Below are positions 8,976 to 19,479 of a stretch of DNA of 30,827 nucleotides, piece after piece (position 1 is the first letter of the stretch; each line of letters begins with the position of its first letter). The stretch is from NCBI GenBank assembly GCA_030428695.1, contig JAUIEM010000062.1, positions 1 through 30,827 of the forward strand. The letters are read 5' to 3'. Made by a program: the position numbers and the translations under genes. The stretch is from a bacterium. Lineage in GTDB: Bacteria > Planctomycetota > J058 > JAJDCP01. The notes beneath the pieces are model-generated. The model did not search any database and was not told the DNA's origin. It was given only the letters and a program-made list of their open reading frames with translations.

Positions 8976-9683
8976 TCAGCAGCGGACCTTCTTGCGCTTC
9001 TTGCCGAGCCGGCCCTTGTCGACGACCTTGCGGATGTAGTCCGGCGCGAACGGGACCTTGCAGGAGGTCGTCCCCATCGACACCTCGACCTTGCCGATCG
9101 TCTTCGCGAGTTCCTGCGCCCTCGCGGACAGCGCCTCGACGTAGCAGCCGACGGCGATGACGAAGCCGTTCATCGTGTAGCGCACGCGGTTCGGCGCCCC
9201 GGTGATCTCCCGCCCCACCCGCTCGAGCAGCGCCTCGACCCGGGCGAGGTCGAGCTTGTCGTCCGGGGTGATCGAGAGCACGCCGGCCAGGGTCGTCCAG
9301 CCGACGCAGGCGACGGAGGGCGTGTCCGACTCGATCCAGGCCAGACCGCGCTCCCAGCCGTGGGGGCCCTCGGCGGCGACGCCGGCGACCATGTACTCCC
9401 CGACCATGTACCAGCCGGATCCGGCCGCCCACGCGTCGAGCTTCTCCGGCGGCATCTGCTTCGGATCGGCGATCAGGCCCGCGAGATACTGCGCGTCGAG
9501 GTTCCCGGTCGCGAACAGCTGCTCGGCGAGGTCCTGGCGCTTCTTGAGCTTCTTCGCCAGCGTCTTGAGGTCGCCGACCTTGACCCCGAAGAAGCTCTCG
9601 GTCGCGCCGTGGTTGCGGAAGATCTTCCGGCACTGCTCGGTGCCGAGCCCTTCGAGCTCCGCCATCACCTCTTCGAGCTGCAT
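8976..9683 (-). CDS. AlkD-like DNA alkylation repair protein
   Basis: 235 aa; ATG at 9683 behind a strong AGGAGGAGG. The protein is all-helical and matches the PF08713-type DNA alkylation repair family of HEAT-like repeats: an N-terminal LGTEQCRKIFRNHGA, then FFGVKVGDLKTLAKK, and near the C-terminus NRVRYTMNGFVIAVG and SMGTTSCKVPFAPDYIRK. Family members are cytosolic and, where characterised (AlkD), excise N3- and N7-alkylpurines without base flipping. This subfamily differs from AlkD in sequence, so its glycosylase activity is assumed rather than seen. The C-terminus is basic (KKRKKVRC), which suits DNA contact. It starts 58 bases after the lipoprotein peptidase stop on the same strand, so read-through from that gene is possible. 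Confidence 0.82.
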   Translation of the reverse strand: MQLEEVMAELEGLGTEQCRKIFRNHGATESFFGVKVGDLKTLAKKLKKRQDLAEQLFATGNLDAQYLAGLIADPKQMPPEKLDAWAAGSGWYMVGEYMVAGVAAEGPHGWERGLAWIESDTPSVACVGWTTLAGVLSITPDDKLDLARVEALLERVGREITGAPNRVRYTMNGFVIAVGCYVEALSARAQELAKTIGKVEVSMGTTSCKVPFAPDYIRKVVDKGRLGKKRKKVRC

Positions 9684-9741
9684 GCTTCCTCCTCCTCTGC
9701 TCGGAGGATTCTAGGAAGCCTGCCGCCCGGGAGCAACCGTC

Positions 9742-12015
<2,274 letters not shown>

Positions 12016-12309
12016 CGGGGGACCTCGGGAGTTTCCCCCACTGAAGCATCCGCCATGCCGATCGCGCAGCCGGCCGTGCAGGCCGCCGCAGCGAGAGAGC
12101 CGGGACCGGGCCCGTCCGGATCCCGGACAGCCGCACCGTGCGCGTACGCTGCAACCGACGGGCGACACGTGGGACGAGTCACCGTCCCAGGGCGTCTCCT
12201 CCGGCATGGGCATGAGATGAGGAGCAATGGGGCGACGTCGGGCAGCGGTGAGGGGGATCACGCCAGAGCCCCGGGCCCTCATGACGGAATCCCGGTGATT
12301 CAGACGGGC
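12016..12309. other. 294-base gene-free stretch between the DacB-type gene and the Stv-like gene
   Basis: This stretch holds the upstream region of the DacB-type lipoprotein gene and the 3' flank of the Stv-like gene, both on the minus strand. The DacB frame stays open through it, but the translation (Arg/Pro-rich, no signal peptide, no good ribosome site) looks non-coding. I see no convincing -35/-10 pair. A GC-rich near-palindrome just after the Stv-like stop (around 12266-12282) might help end transcription. Confidence 0.5.
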
Positions 12310-12927
12310 TCAGCGACCTCTGCGCCGACGCCTCCTGATCAGGGTACGGCAAGCGGCCCAGTGAAGATCGGCCTGCTCGATACGGCTGTCGCGGAACAGG
12401 GCCCGCATGGGCGTCCCGCGGTCGTGGAGCGAAAGCACGAGCTCGCGGTTCTCGCCAGCGGAGATTCTCAGGTTCAACGGGGGCAACAGCCGGTAGTTCC
12501 GCACCTGGCGCCCGCCCTCGACAACCTCCAGCGGCACGGCCCTGCCACGCAAGGCATCGACCTCACGGCCGGTCCGGTCGGACAAGGTCTCGGACTCCCA
12601 CGAGTAGAAGAACAGCCGGCAACCGTCGGGGACACGCGCCATGCCGTCGCCCTGTCTCCACAGGCCGTGTCCAGCGAACACGATGCGCGGACGGATCAGC
12701 GACTCGTAGCGCTGGATCCTGTGGTGCAGGCCATGACCACGCGGCGTCACCCGTGTCAAAGTCGAGGGGAGGCCTTCGCGCAGCGCCCGGCGTTGCACCG
12801 GGGGAACCTGCGAGGGAGGAGGCCTCGGCGGCTCCGGATCGACGATGATCCGTCGCCCCATGCTGAGCATGCGGGTCCTCTCCCCGGGGCGTCGGTCCGA
12901 GCGGAGCTGCGCGCGTTGGTTCTTCAT
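12310..12927 (-). CDS. Small protein resembling the Stv putative-adhesin domain
   Basis: 205 aa. The ATG at 12927 is preferred because GGGGAAG lies just upstream; an earlier in-frame start 93 bases back has no such site. Residues 1-60 are basic and Pro-rich. Residues about 75-195 carry a set of motifs I associate with the family annotated as putative adhesin Stv: RIVFAGHG (81-88), VPDGCRLFFYS (99-109), LEVVEGGRQVRNYRLLPP (133-150), and LHWAACR (188-194). There is no signal peptide or membrane segment, and the C-terminus is an Arg run. The family's biochemical function is not established; it is often found in toxin- or surface-linked gene neighbourhoods. A TAGAAT -10-like hexamer lies at 12945-12950 but has no good -35. 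The family assignment is from memory of motifs and should be confirmed. Confidence 0.62.
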   Translation of the reverse strand: MKNQRAQLRSDRRPGERTRMLSMGRRIIVDPEPPRPPPSQVPPVQRRALREGLPSTLTRVTPRGHGLHHRIQRYESLIRPRIVFAGHGLWRQGDGMARVPDGCRLFFYSWESETLSDRTGREVDALRGRAVPLEVVEGGRQVRNYRLLPPLNLRISAGENRELVLSLHDRGTPMRALFRDSRIEQADLHWAACRTLIRRRRRRGR

Positions 12928-13007
12928 CGCTTCCCCCCCCCACGATTCTACCTGCAGGCGCGCACGGCGACGAACACAACCCGGCATTTCCATCCCCCAC
13001 GCAAACA

Positions 13008-13031
13008 GCGCGGCCCCCACGGGTGCCGCGC
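13008..13031 (-). terminator. Hairpin terminator for the BsuPI-domain secreted protein gene
   Basis: GCGCGGC (13008-13014) pairs perfectly with GCCGCGC (13025-13031) across a 10-base loop, 27 bases after the gene's stop codon. On the minus strand the stem is followed by TGTTTGC, a short T-rich stretch. Position and strand fit an intrinsic terminator. Confidence 0.5.
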
Positions 13032-13058
13032 CGGCGGTTCCAACGATCGGCTGACTGA

Positions 13059-14969
13059 CTAGCGCCGCAGCACGACCTCGCCGCTGAAGCGCCGGTCGCC
13101 GAGCAGCTCGTGGCGCACGCGGGCCTCGTCGAGGGCGTTGCCCGAGGCGTCCTCGAAGGCCAGGCTGCCGGTGATGTCGACCGGCTGGCCGGGCAGGATG
13201 TCGGTCGGGGTCAGCACCATCAGGCCGAGCATCATCCAGTGCAGCCGGTTCAGGTCATCACCGGTCACCGGATCGATCAGCGCGAGGTCCCAGGTGATGC
13301 TGGTCGGGCTGGTCACCGTGATGTTCGTCCCGCTGTTGTTGACGATGCGCAGGTGGCTGTCGACGCCGCCGTTGACCTCGGCCGTCATCTCGACCCGGAG
13401 ACCCGCCGGCTTCGGGTAGATCGCGCCGTCGAGGTTCATGCGCTTGACGACGTGCTCGACGGGGCCGGCGATGCTGTGGGTGAAGAACTGCACGAGCCCG
13501 AAGCCCGGGGCGAGCACGAAGCGGCTGAGGCCCGCGTCGGAGCAGTTCCCGACCACGTCGTAGACGTGGCAGTGGACGAAGCGACCGGCCGCGGTCTGGA
13601 GCACGTAGCTCTTGTCGACCAGGGTGACGTCCGCCGACTGCAGGCAGGCGTCGAGCGCCGCGATCGGCCAGCTGGCGTTCTGGGCGGCGTTGGCGTCGAC
13701 GATGCCCTCCATGTGACCGGTCCACTGGACGGCCCAGGAGACGTCGCCGGAGGCGTTGGTGTAGTTCCGGAACCAGCCGTCGCCGAAGGGCGAGCCGGTC
13801 ATCGTGAACCAGGCGCCGTACTGGCTGGTCGTGCGCATCGTGTGCTCACCGATCGCGCCGATGCTCGGCCGCACCTCGTACACCCACTCGCTGTTGCCCT
13901 CGAGGCGGAACAGCTCGTCGGCGGTGAAGTCCTGCGGCGCCGGCACGAAGGGCCGGATCTGCGGGGGCGCGGTCGGCCCCTGGATCTCGATGGTCAGCTC
14001 GAAGCCGAAGTCGACGGCGCTGAGCGTCGGGGTGTTCGAGGCGGCGGTCCACCAGCCGCGCAGCACGTACAGCCCGGCGGGCAGGAGCACCCCGTTGTCG
14101 TCGCGCGCCGGCAGCACGTCGCGGTAGGTCAGCTCGTCGCCGGCGGCGAGGTCGGTGAAGACGAGGTTCTTGGTGAAGGCCTTGCCGTGGCTCCAGGTCG
14201 TCACCGGGTTGTCCGGATCGTTGAGCGGGGCGAGGGTGAAGTCGTAGCGGTAGTTGCCCGAGAAGCGCACCGGCAGGTCTTCCGTCGAGTCGTTCCCGAC
14301 GGTCAGCTCGACGGCGATCTCGGCGACCGAGACCTGGCCGCTCGGCAGCTGGTAGTGCGTGTACACGGCCTTGTCGGTCGCGCCGGCGACGTGGAAGCGC
14401 GGCGCCGGCAGCGGATACTGCACGCCGCCGACCGAGGCCTCGATCAGCTCGTGGACGACCGGTCCGGCGATCGTGCTCTCGGTGTAGCGGACGATGCCGA
14501 CGCCCGGCGCGACGGTCAGGGTGCTCAGGCCCGCGTCGGCGCAAGTGCCGGCGACCTCGTAGGACTGGCAGTCCTGGAAGGTGCCCGCGCGGGTCTGCAG
14601 GGTGAAACCAGTTCGTTGCAGGCTGATGTCGCTGTTCGCGCCGAGGCAGGGATCGGGCGTCTCGACCGGCCAGTGATCGTAGAGCTGCGCGTCGGCGTCG
14701 ATCAGGCCTTCCGCCCGCCCGACCCACTTGACGAACCAGCGGTCGGTGGTGATGAACCAGCCCGCACCGAAAGGATGGCCGTTCCAGCGCCGCCAGCCGT
14801 AGTAGTTCTCGACGACATCGAAACGCTCGAGCGTCTCCATCCCGGACGGGTGTGTGGCCTCGAACACGAAATAGTCGCCCTGCTCCATCGGGAAGAGGCC
14901 GTGGGCATCGGCCATCGCGGCCGTCGCCATCATCCCCAGAAGCAGCGCGCAGAACACCTTGCGTGCCAC
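13059..14969 (-). CDS. Secreted protein with a duplicated module and BsuPI-like domains
   Basis: 636 aa; GTG at 14969 with AAAGGAG 6 bases upstream. A Sec signal, MARKVFCALLLGMMATAAMA, ends in an AMA cleavage site at about residue 20. The mature protein is two copies of the same pair. Module A (about 24-195 and 350-515) repeats WFxxxWxGxxEGxxDA, CL.....LxxxxxxLQTxAGxFxxCxxY, and a TCADAGLSTLTVAPGVG / NCSDAGLSRFVLAPGFG strand pair. Each copy is followed by a BsuPI-like beta sandwich; the first (about 205-335) is clear, with RYDFTLA, TWSHGKAFT, AAGDELTY and AGLYVLRGWW, and the second (about 520-625) is more diverged. BsuPI folds inhibit proteases in Bacillus, but in other phyla they are common in secreted proteins of unknown role. 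Four paired cysteines in module A could form disulfides. It has its own promoter and terminator. Confidence 0.75.
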   Translation of the reverse strand: MARKVFCALLLGMMATAAMADAHGLFPMEQGDYFVFEATHPSGMETLERFDVVENYYGWRRWNGHPFGAGWFITTDRWFVKWVGRAEGLIDADAQLYDHWPVETPDPCLGANSDISLQRTGFTLQTRAGTFQDCQSYEVAGTCADAGLSTLTVAPGVGIVRYTESTIAGPVVHELIEASVGGVQYPLPAPRFHVAGATDKAVYTHYQLPSGQVSVAEIAVELTVGNDSTEDLPVRFSGNYRYDFTLAPLNDPDNPVTTWSHGKAFTKNLVFTDLAAGDELTYRDVLPARDDNGVLLPAGLYVLRGWWTAASNTPTLSAVDFGFELTIEIQGPTAPPQIRPFVPAPQDFTADELFRLEGNSEWVYEVRPSIGAIGEHTMRTTSQYGAWFTMTGSPFGDGWFRNYTNASGDVSWAVQWTGHMEGIVDANAAQNASWPIAALDACLQSADVTLVDKSYVLQTAAGRFVHCHVYDVVGNCSDAGLSRFVLAPGFGLVQFFTHSIAGPVEHVVKRMNLDGAIYPKPAGLRVEMTAEVNGGVDSHLRIVNNSGTNITVTSPTSITWDLALIDPVTGDDLNRLHWMMLGLMVLTPTDILPGQPVDITGSLAFEDASGNALDEARVRHELLGDRRFSGEVVLRR

Positions 14970-15003
14970 GTTGTTCTCCTTTGCGTGTCGAATTGGATCG
15001 GTA

Positions 15004-15016
15004 TCTCGTGCCGAGA
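15004..15016. promoter_or_regulatory. Inverted repeat overlapping the -10 of the BsuPI-domain gene promoter
   Basis: TCTCG and CGAGA are separated by three bases, a perfect 5-bp dyad. It touches the -10 hexamer and covers the expected transcription start, the usual place for a repressor site. The arms are short, so chance is possible. Confidence 0.35.
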
Positions 15017-15043
15017 GTGTAGCGATCTGCTGCGACGCGTCAA
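15016..15043 (-). promoter_or_regulatory. Sigma-70-type promoter for the BsuPI-domain secreted protein
   Basis: On the minus strand TTGACG (15043-15038), a 16-base spacer and TACACT (15021-15016) precede the GTG start by about 47 bases. The -35 matches consensus at five of six positions and overlaps the stop codon of the upstream efflux gene, so this gene can be transcribed independently of the pump. Confidence 0.6.
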
Positions 15044-18000
15044 GAGTGAAGGGAACGGGAAGAAGCTCCGCCGAACCAGGCGTAGCTGGCCGGGACGACG
15101 AACAGGGTCAGGACCGTCGAGGTCGCCAGTCCGCACACGACCACGACGGCCAGCGGCCGCTGCACCTCGGAGCCGATGCCGGTCGAAAGGAGCAAGGGAA
15201 GCAGCCCCAGGATCGTGGTCAGCGCGGTCATCAGCACCGGCCGCAGGCGCAGCAACGCTCCTTCGCGCACCGCCTCCTCGCGACCGAGGCCGCGCTCGAG
15301 TTGGAGCTGACGGAAGCAGCTGACCAGCACCATGCCGTTCTGCACCGCGATGCCGAACAGCGCGATGAAGCCGACCGATGCGGGCACCGACAGGTACTCC
15401 CCGGCCAGCAGCAGCCCGAACACGCCGCCGATCAGGGCGAGGGGCACATTGGCGAAGATCAGGAGCGCGTCCCGCAGGCTGCCGAGGCTGAGGTAGAGCA
15501 ACACGAACACGACGGCGAACACGACCGGGACGATCACGGTCAGGCGGGCCATCGCCCGCTGCTGGTTGGCGAACTGGCCGCCGTACTCGACGAACACCCC
15601 CGACGGCAGCTCCACCTCCGCGGCGATGCGCGCCTTGATGTCGGCGACCACCGAGCCGAGGTCGCGGCCGCGGATATTCCCCGTCACCGCCCAGCGCCGC
15701 TGGTTCCGCTCGCGCTGGATCTGGATCGGCCCGAAGGCGCGCCGCACCGTCGCGAGCTGCGCGAGGGGGATGCGGCTCGCGTCCTCGGTCGGCACCAGCA
15801 GCGAGGCGATCGCGTCGAGGTCGTCCCGGTACTCCTCCTGGTAGCGCATGTGCACGCTGAAACGGCGGGTGCCGAGGTAGACCGTGCCGATGCTCTCCCC
15901 GCCGATCGCGAGCTCGACCAGCTCGAGGATCTGCTCGGCGTTGACGCCGAAGCGGGCGCAGGCCTCGCGGTCGACCTCGATCTGCACCTGGGGCTGGCCG
16001 AAGTTCTGCTCGCTCGCGAGGTCGACCAGGCCGGGGACGTCGCCGATCGCCGTCGCGATCTCCTCCGCCTTGGCGCGCAACAGCTCGAGGTCTTCGCCGT
16101 AGACCTTGATCGCCAGCTGCGCGCGGACCCCGGACAGCAGCTCATCGAACAGGTTCTGCACCGGCTGCGAGAAGTTGAGCATCAGGCCGGGATAGCTGCC
16201 GAGCTCCTCGGCGAGCCGCTCGACCAGCTCGGCCTTGGTCGCGAAGCGCGTCCAGGTCTCCCGCGGCGTCAGCTCGACGTGCACCTCGGCGTAGTTGACC
16301 GGGTGCGGGTGGCTGCCCGCCTCGGGCCGGCCGATGCGGCTGACCACCTCGCGCACCTCGGGATGCCGCGCGATCGCCCGCTCGAGCTTGAGCACCGTCG
16401 CGGTCCCCTGCACCAGCGAGGTCGACGGCGGCAGCGCGACCCCGATCTGGATGCTGCCCTCCTCGAGGGTGGGGATGAACTCGGTGCCGAGCCGGGGGAT
16501 GACGCCGACCGCGGCCCCGAGGCCGAGGACCGCGAGCAGCAGGACCAGCAGCTTCAGCCGCAGGGCCGCTTGCAGCAAGGGCCGGTAGACCGCCTTCAGG
16601 GCGCGCAGCAGCAGCAGCTCCCGGGCCGGCCGGCGCGGCAGAAGGGTGCGGGCCAGGGCCGGCGTGAGGACGAGGGCGGCGACCAGCGAACCGGCGAGGG
16701 CGAAGGCGATGGTGAAGGCCATCGGCGTGAACATCCGCCCCTCGACGCCTTCGAGGGTGAAGAGCGGCAGGAAGACCATCACGACGATCGCGATCGAGAA
16801 CGCGATCGGGCGCGCGACCTCCCCGGCGGCGGCGCCGATCACCGCGCTCTTCGAGCGTCTGTCGCCCGCCTCCTCCTCCGCGCCGGTCAGATGCCGGTAG
16901 ATGTTCTCGACCATCACGATCGCGCCGTCGCCGAGCATGCCGATGCCGATCGCGATGCCGCCGAGGCTCATCAGGTTCGCGCTGATGCCCTGCCAGCGCA
17001 TCATCAGCACCGCGACGAGGGCGCAGAAAGGCAGCGCCAGGCTGACGATGAAGGCGCTGCGCAGGTCGCCGAGGAACAGGGCGAGGGTGATGACGACGAG
17101 CAGGGCGCCGAGCAGCAGCGCCTCCTTGACCGTCGCCGTCGCCCGCCCGACCAGCTCGGCCTGCTCGTAGTAGGCTTCGAGGTGCACTCCGCGGGGCAGG
17201 CTCGCCTTGACCTCGGCGACCTTCTCGTAGAGCCGCTCGATGACCTGGGAGGTGTTCTCGCCGTACAGCTTCATCACGATGCCGGCGACGACCTCCCCTT
17301 CCCCGTTGCGGGTGACGACGCCGCGCCGGATCTCCGAGCCGTAGGCGACCTCGGCGACGTCGCCGATGGTGACCGGCACCCCCTCGCGGGTCTCGAGCTT
17401 GATGCCGGCGATCTCGTCGAGGGCGTCGAGCAGGCCGAGGCCGCGGACGAGGTATTCCTCCGCGCCGATGATGAGGAACTGGCCGCCGACGTTGCGGTTG
17501 TTCGCCTCGACCGCCTCGACCACCGCGTGCAGGTCGAGGTCGTACTCGTAGAGCGCCTTCGGATCGAGGCGGATCTGGTACTGCAGCACGTGGCCGCCCA
17601 TCGACAGGATGTCCGTCACCCCCGGGACGGTCTGCAGCTGGAACTTCACCACCCAGTCGTTGAGCTCGCGCAGCCAGGTGTTCGGGTCCTTGCCGCCGGT
17701 GTCGGCGCCCTCGTCGAGGCGCAGGTGGTAGAGGAAGACCTGGCCGAGGCCCGAGGAGATCGGCCCGAGCGTCGGCGGCTCGTGCAGGTCCGGCAGGTCG
17801 GCGGTCGCGGCCGCCAGCCGCTCGGAGACGAGCTGGCGGGCGAAGTAGATGTCGACATCGTCCTCGAAGTAGACGTAGATCACCGCCATGCCGAACGCGG
17901 AGGTCGACTTGATCAGGCTGACGTCGGGCAGCCCGTTGAGGGCGGCCTCGATCGGCCAGGTGATGAGCCGCTCGACCTCTTCGGGCGCCATGCCGTGCGC

Positions 18001-18153
18001 CTCGGCGAAGACCGGGACCATGATCGGGGAGATGTCTGGCAGGGCGTCGACCGGCAGGTTGCGGTAGACCTCGATGCCGAGGCCGAGCACGCCGAGCACG
18101 ACGAACAGGACCAGCACGCGGCCGCGGATGGAGGCGGCGATCAGGGCTTGCAT
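15040..18153 (-). CDS. Heavy-metal efflux RND pump, CzcA/CusA family
   Basis: 1037 aa, full length for the family; ATG at 18153. It is an inner-membrane proton-driven antiporter that exports metal cations through an adaptor and an outer-membrane channel. The N-terminus has a TM1 followed by the family-typical LPVDALPDISPIMVPVFAE and WPIEAALNGLPDV. Clusters of TM helices lie at about 340-540 and 870-1025, separated by two large periplasmic loops. In TM4, GIGMLGDGAIVMVEN holds the conserved proton-relay Asp409. The aspartate six positions earlier that marks Zn/Co/Cd pumps of the CzcA type is Gly here, as in CusA-type Cu/Ag pumps (small residue), while the Gly after Asp409 is CzcA-like. The metal is therefore uncertain. 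It starts 10 bases after the adaptor stop, so the two form an operon. Confidence 0.93.
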   Translation of the reverse strand: MQALIAASIRGRVLVLFVVLGVLGLGIEVYRNLPVDALPDISPIMVPVFAEAHGMAPEEVERLITWPIEAALNGLPDVSLIKSTSAFGMAVIYVYFEDDVDIYFARQLVSERLAAATADLPDLHEPPTLGPISSGLGQVFLYHLRLDEGADTGGKDPNTWLRELNDWVVKFQLQTVPGVTDILSMGGHVLQYQIRLDPKALYEYDLDLHAVVEAVEANNRNVGGQFLIIGAEEYLVRGLGLLDALDEIAGIKLETREGVPVTIGDVAEVAYGSEIRRGVVTRNGEGEVVAGIVMKLYGENTSQVIERLYEKVAEVKASLPRGVHLEAYYEQAELVGRATATVKEALLLGALLVVITLALFLGDLRSAFIVSLALPFCALVAVLMMRWQGISANLMSLGGIAIGIGMLGDGAIVMVENIYRHLTGAEEEAGDRRSKSAVIGAAAGEVARPIAFSIAIVVMVFLPLFTLEGVEGRMFTPMAFTIAFALAGSLVAALVLTPALARTLLPRRPARELLLLRALKAVYRPLLQAALRLKLLVLLLAVLGLGAAVGVIPRLGTEFIPTLEEGSIQIGVALPPSTSLVQGTATVLKLERAIARHPEVREVVSRIGRPEAGSHPHPVNYAEVHVELTPRETWTRFATKAELVERLAEELGSYPGLMLNFSQPVQNLFDELLSGVRAQLAIKVYGEDLELLRAKAEEIATAIGDVPGLVDLASEQNFGQPQVQIEVDREACARFGVNAEQILELVELAIGGESIGTVYLGTRRFSVHMRYQEEYRDDLDAIASLLVPTEDASRIPLAQLATVRRAFGPIQIQRERNQRRWAVTGNIRGRDLGSVVADIKARIAAEVELPSGVFVEYGGQFANQQRAMARLTVIVPVVFAVVFVLLYLSLGSLRDALLIFANVPLALIGGVFGLLLAGEYLSVPASVGFIALFGIAVQNGMVLVSCFRQLQLERGLGREEAVREGALLRLRPVLMTALTTILGLLPLLLSTGIGSEVQRPLAVVVVCGLATSTVLTLFVVPASYAWFGGASSRSLHS

Positions 18154-18163
18154 CGCGGTCCTC

Positions 18164-18979
18164 CTAGTGGCCGTGGCCGGCGTGGGGGTCCATGCCGCGC
18201 GTGGTCAGCAGCGCCTTGAGCTCGAAGGCGCCGCGCGTGACGAGCTCTTCCCCGGGGCGGAGCCCCGCGAGCACCTCGACACGGTGCTTGTCGCGGCGGC
18301 CGAGGCGGACCGGCCGCGCCCGGTAGCCGTCGTCCTCGACGAGGAAGACGACGTCGCGCTCCTCGACGATCTGGACGGCCTCCAGGGGGACAGCGACCAC
18401 GGCCTCGGCGGCGACCAGCTCGACCTCGACGCTCGCGAACAGCCCCGGGCGCAGGGCCCCGTCCGCGTTGTCGAGCTCGATGCGGGCGCCGACGGTGCGG
18501 GTCGCGGGGTCGACGAGCGGGGAGATCGAGGCGATCGTGCCCTCCAGGACCGGGTAGTCCGGGCCGAGGACGATCGAGACCGGCTGGCCCTCGTGCACCG
18601 TCGCGAGGTGTTTCTGGAAGATCGCGAGCTCGAGCCACAGGCGGCCGGTGTCGACCAGCCGGAAGACCTCGCTGTCCGCATCGAGCTTCTCGCCGATGGT
18701 CAGATGTTTGTCGATGATGCGCCCGCCGGCCGGGGCCTTGAGGGGATACCAGCCGAGCCGGCGCTCGCCGCCGAGGGTGTCGAACACCGAGGCGATGGCG
18801 TGGTGGCCGCAGTCCGCCTCGGTACAGAGGCACGGCTCCAGGGCGCTGCCGTCCGGGACGAGCGCGCGCAGGCGGGCGATCACCTCGTCATCCGCGCCGA
18901 GCAGCCGCAGCTGCTTCTCGGCGGCGACCGCTTCGAACTCGGCGAGCTGGAAGGCGGTCGGCGTCGTCGCCCGGGTCAC
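18164..18979 (-). CDS. RND efflux periplasmic adaptor (CzcB/CusB type), truncated at the 5' end
   Basis: 271 aa from the first available GTG at 18979, but this is not a natural N-terminus. There is no signal peptide, and the first half of the barrel-sandwich domain and most of the helical hairpin are missing. An in-frame TAG lies directly before the GTG. Residues about 10-45 (AEFEAVAAEKQLRLLGADD) are the last part of the hairpin; APAGGRIIDKHLTIGEKLD is the second lipoyl half; LWLELAIFQKHLATVHEGQPV and the beta-barrel and membrane-proximal domains follow. A Cys/His-rich insert (CLCTEADCGHH) and a C-terminal HAGHGH tail could bind metal. Adaptors bridge the pump and a TolC-like channel in the periplasm; without the missing region it would be neither exported nor functional. 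The break coincides with the truncated plus-strand gene, so the lost part and any outer-membrane channel gene lay beyond the junction. Confidence 0.85.
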   Translation of the reverse strand: MTRATTPTAFQLAEFEAVAAEKQLRLLGADDEVIARLRALVPDGSALEPCLCTEADCGHHAIASVFDTLGGERRLGWYPLKAPAGGRIIDKHLTIGEKLDADSEVFRLVDTGRLWLELAIFQKHLATVHEGQPVSIVLGPDYPVLEGTIASISPLVDPATRTVGARIELDNADGALRPGLFASVEVELVAAEAVVAVPLEAVQIVEERDVVFLVEDDGYRARPVRLGRRDKHRVEVLAGLRPGEELVTRGAFELKALLTTRGMDPHAGHGH

Positions 18980-18982
18980 CTA
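18950..18982. other. Junction joining two 5'-truncated genes head to head
   Basis: Left of this point the minus-strand frame is clearly RND adaptor; right of it the plus-strand frame is clearly a different protein. Both lack their N-terminal halves, and no start or intergenic sequence lies between. The point is placed within about 30 bases from where each frame stops looking like protein. No direct repeat, inverted repeat or mobile-element end is visible. Confidence 0.7.
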
Positions 18983-19469
18983 CGGCAAGCTCGGGGGCGC
19001 GCTCGCCGCGGGCGTCTTCGGCGCCCTCGCCGCCTACAGCCGCACCCCTCCCCACCGCAAGGTCGTCTGGCCGCACGTGATCGCGGTCTCGATCAACAAG
19101 GCCCTCGAAGGCGCGGGCCTGCTCGAGAACGACTTCGTCGCCGCCTGCGCCGACGCGTTCGTCGCGGCGGTCACGAGGGCGTGGACCTCCTGGGAGGACG
19201 CCGACCGCAAGTTCTGGCTGGGGGTGATCGACGAGGCCGTCAAAGCCGCCGTGGTCAGCTACATCAGCGCCAAGCTGCTCAAGTCCCTCGGCCCCCGCCT
19301 CGGCCTGCCCGACCTCGACGAGGACTTCGTGCAGCGTGTGCTGGTGCCGAAGCTGACACGGCAGGCGGTCGGGAAGATCGCGATGCTGTTCGTCAAGGGC
19401 AGCATCAAGAAGGTCCAGGAGCTGCTGCTCGAGCTGCTCGCGACGTCGGTGTCGGAGCGGGTGCGCTGA
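18951..19469 (+). pseudogene. 3' fragment of an unrecognised gene, 5' end lost at the junction
   Basis: About 172 residues are readable, from roughly VVARVTYGKLGG to the TGA at 19467-19469. The frame is open farther upstream to about 18648, but there it is only the Ser/Arg-rich complement of the adaptor gene. No ribosome site and start is found at the join; the first in-frame GTG (19077) is well inside the conserved-looking part. A Gly/Ala-rich hydrophobic segment (KLGGALAAGVFGALAAY) could be a membrane or pore helix. It is followed by amphipathic helices with conserved-looking Trp residues (VVWPHVIAVSINKAL, TRAWTSWEDADRKFW). I do not recognise the family. In texture it recalls the helical third protein of the OTU operon, but I see no clear alignment between them. 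Confidence 0.55.
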
Positions 19470-19479
19470 CCCGTGGGGG

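Noticed and set aside
12928..13020. Earlier in-frame start for the Stv-like protein
   Set aside because: No ribosome site there, whereas GGGGAAG precedes the ATG at 12927.
14959..18219. Open frame of more than 1000 codons on the plus strand opposite the RND pump
   Set aside because: Composition is Asp/Arg/Ala-rich shadow; the minus strand encodes an unmistakable full-length RND pump.
18648..18950. Upstream part of the plus-strand frame that ends at 19469
   Set aside because: Ser/Arg-rich complement of the adaptor gene; only the part after the junction looks like protein.
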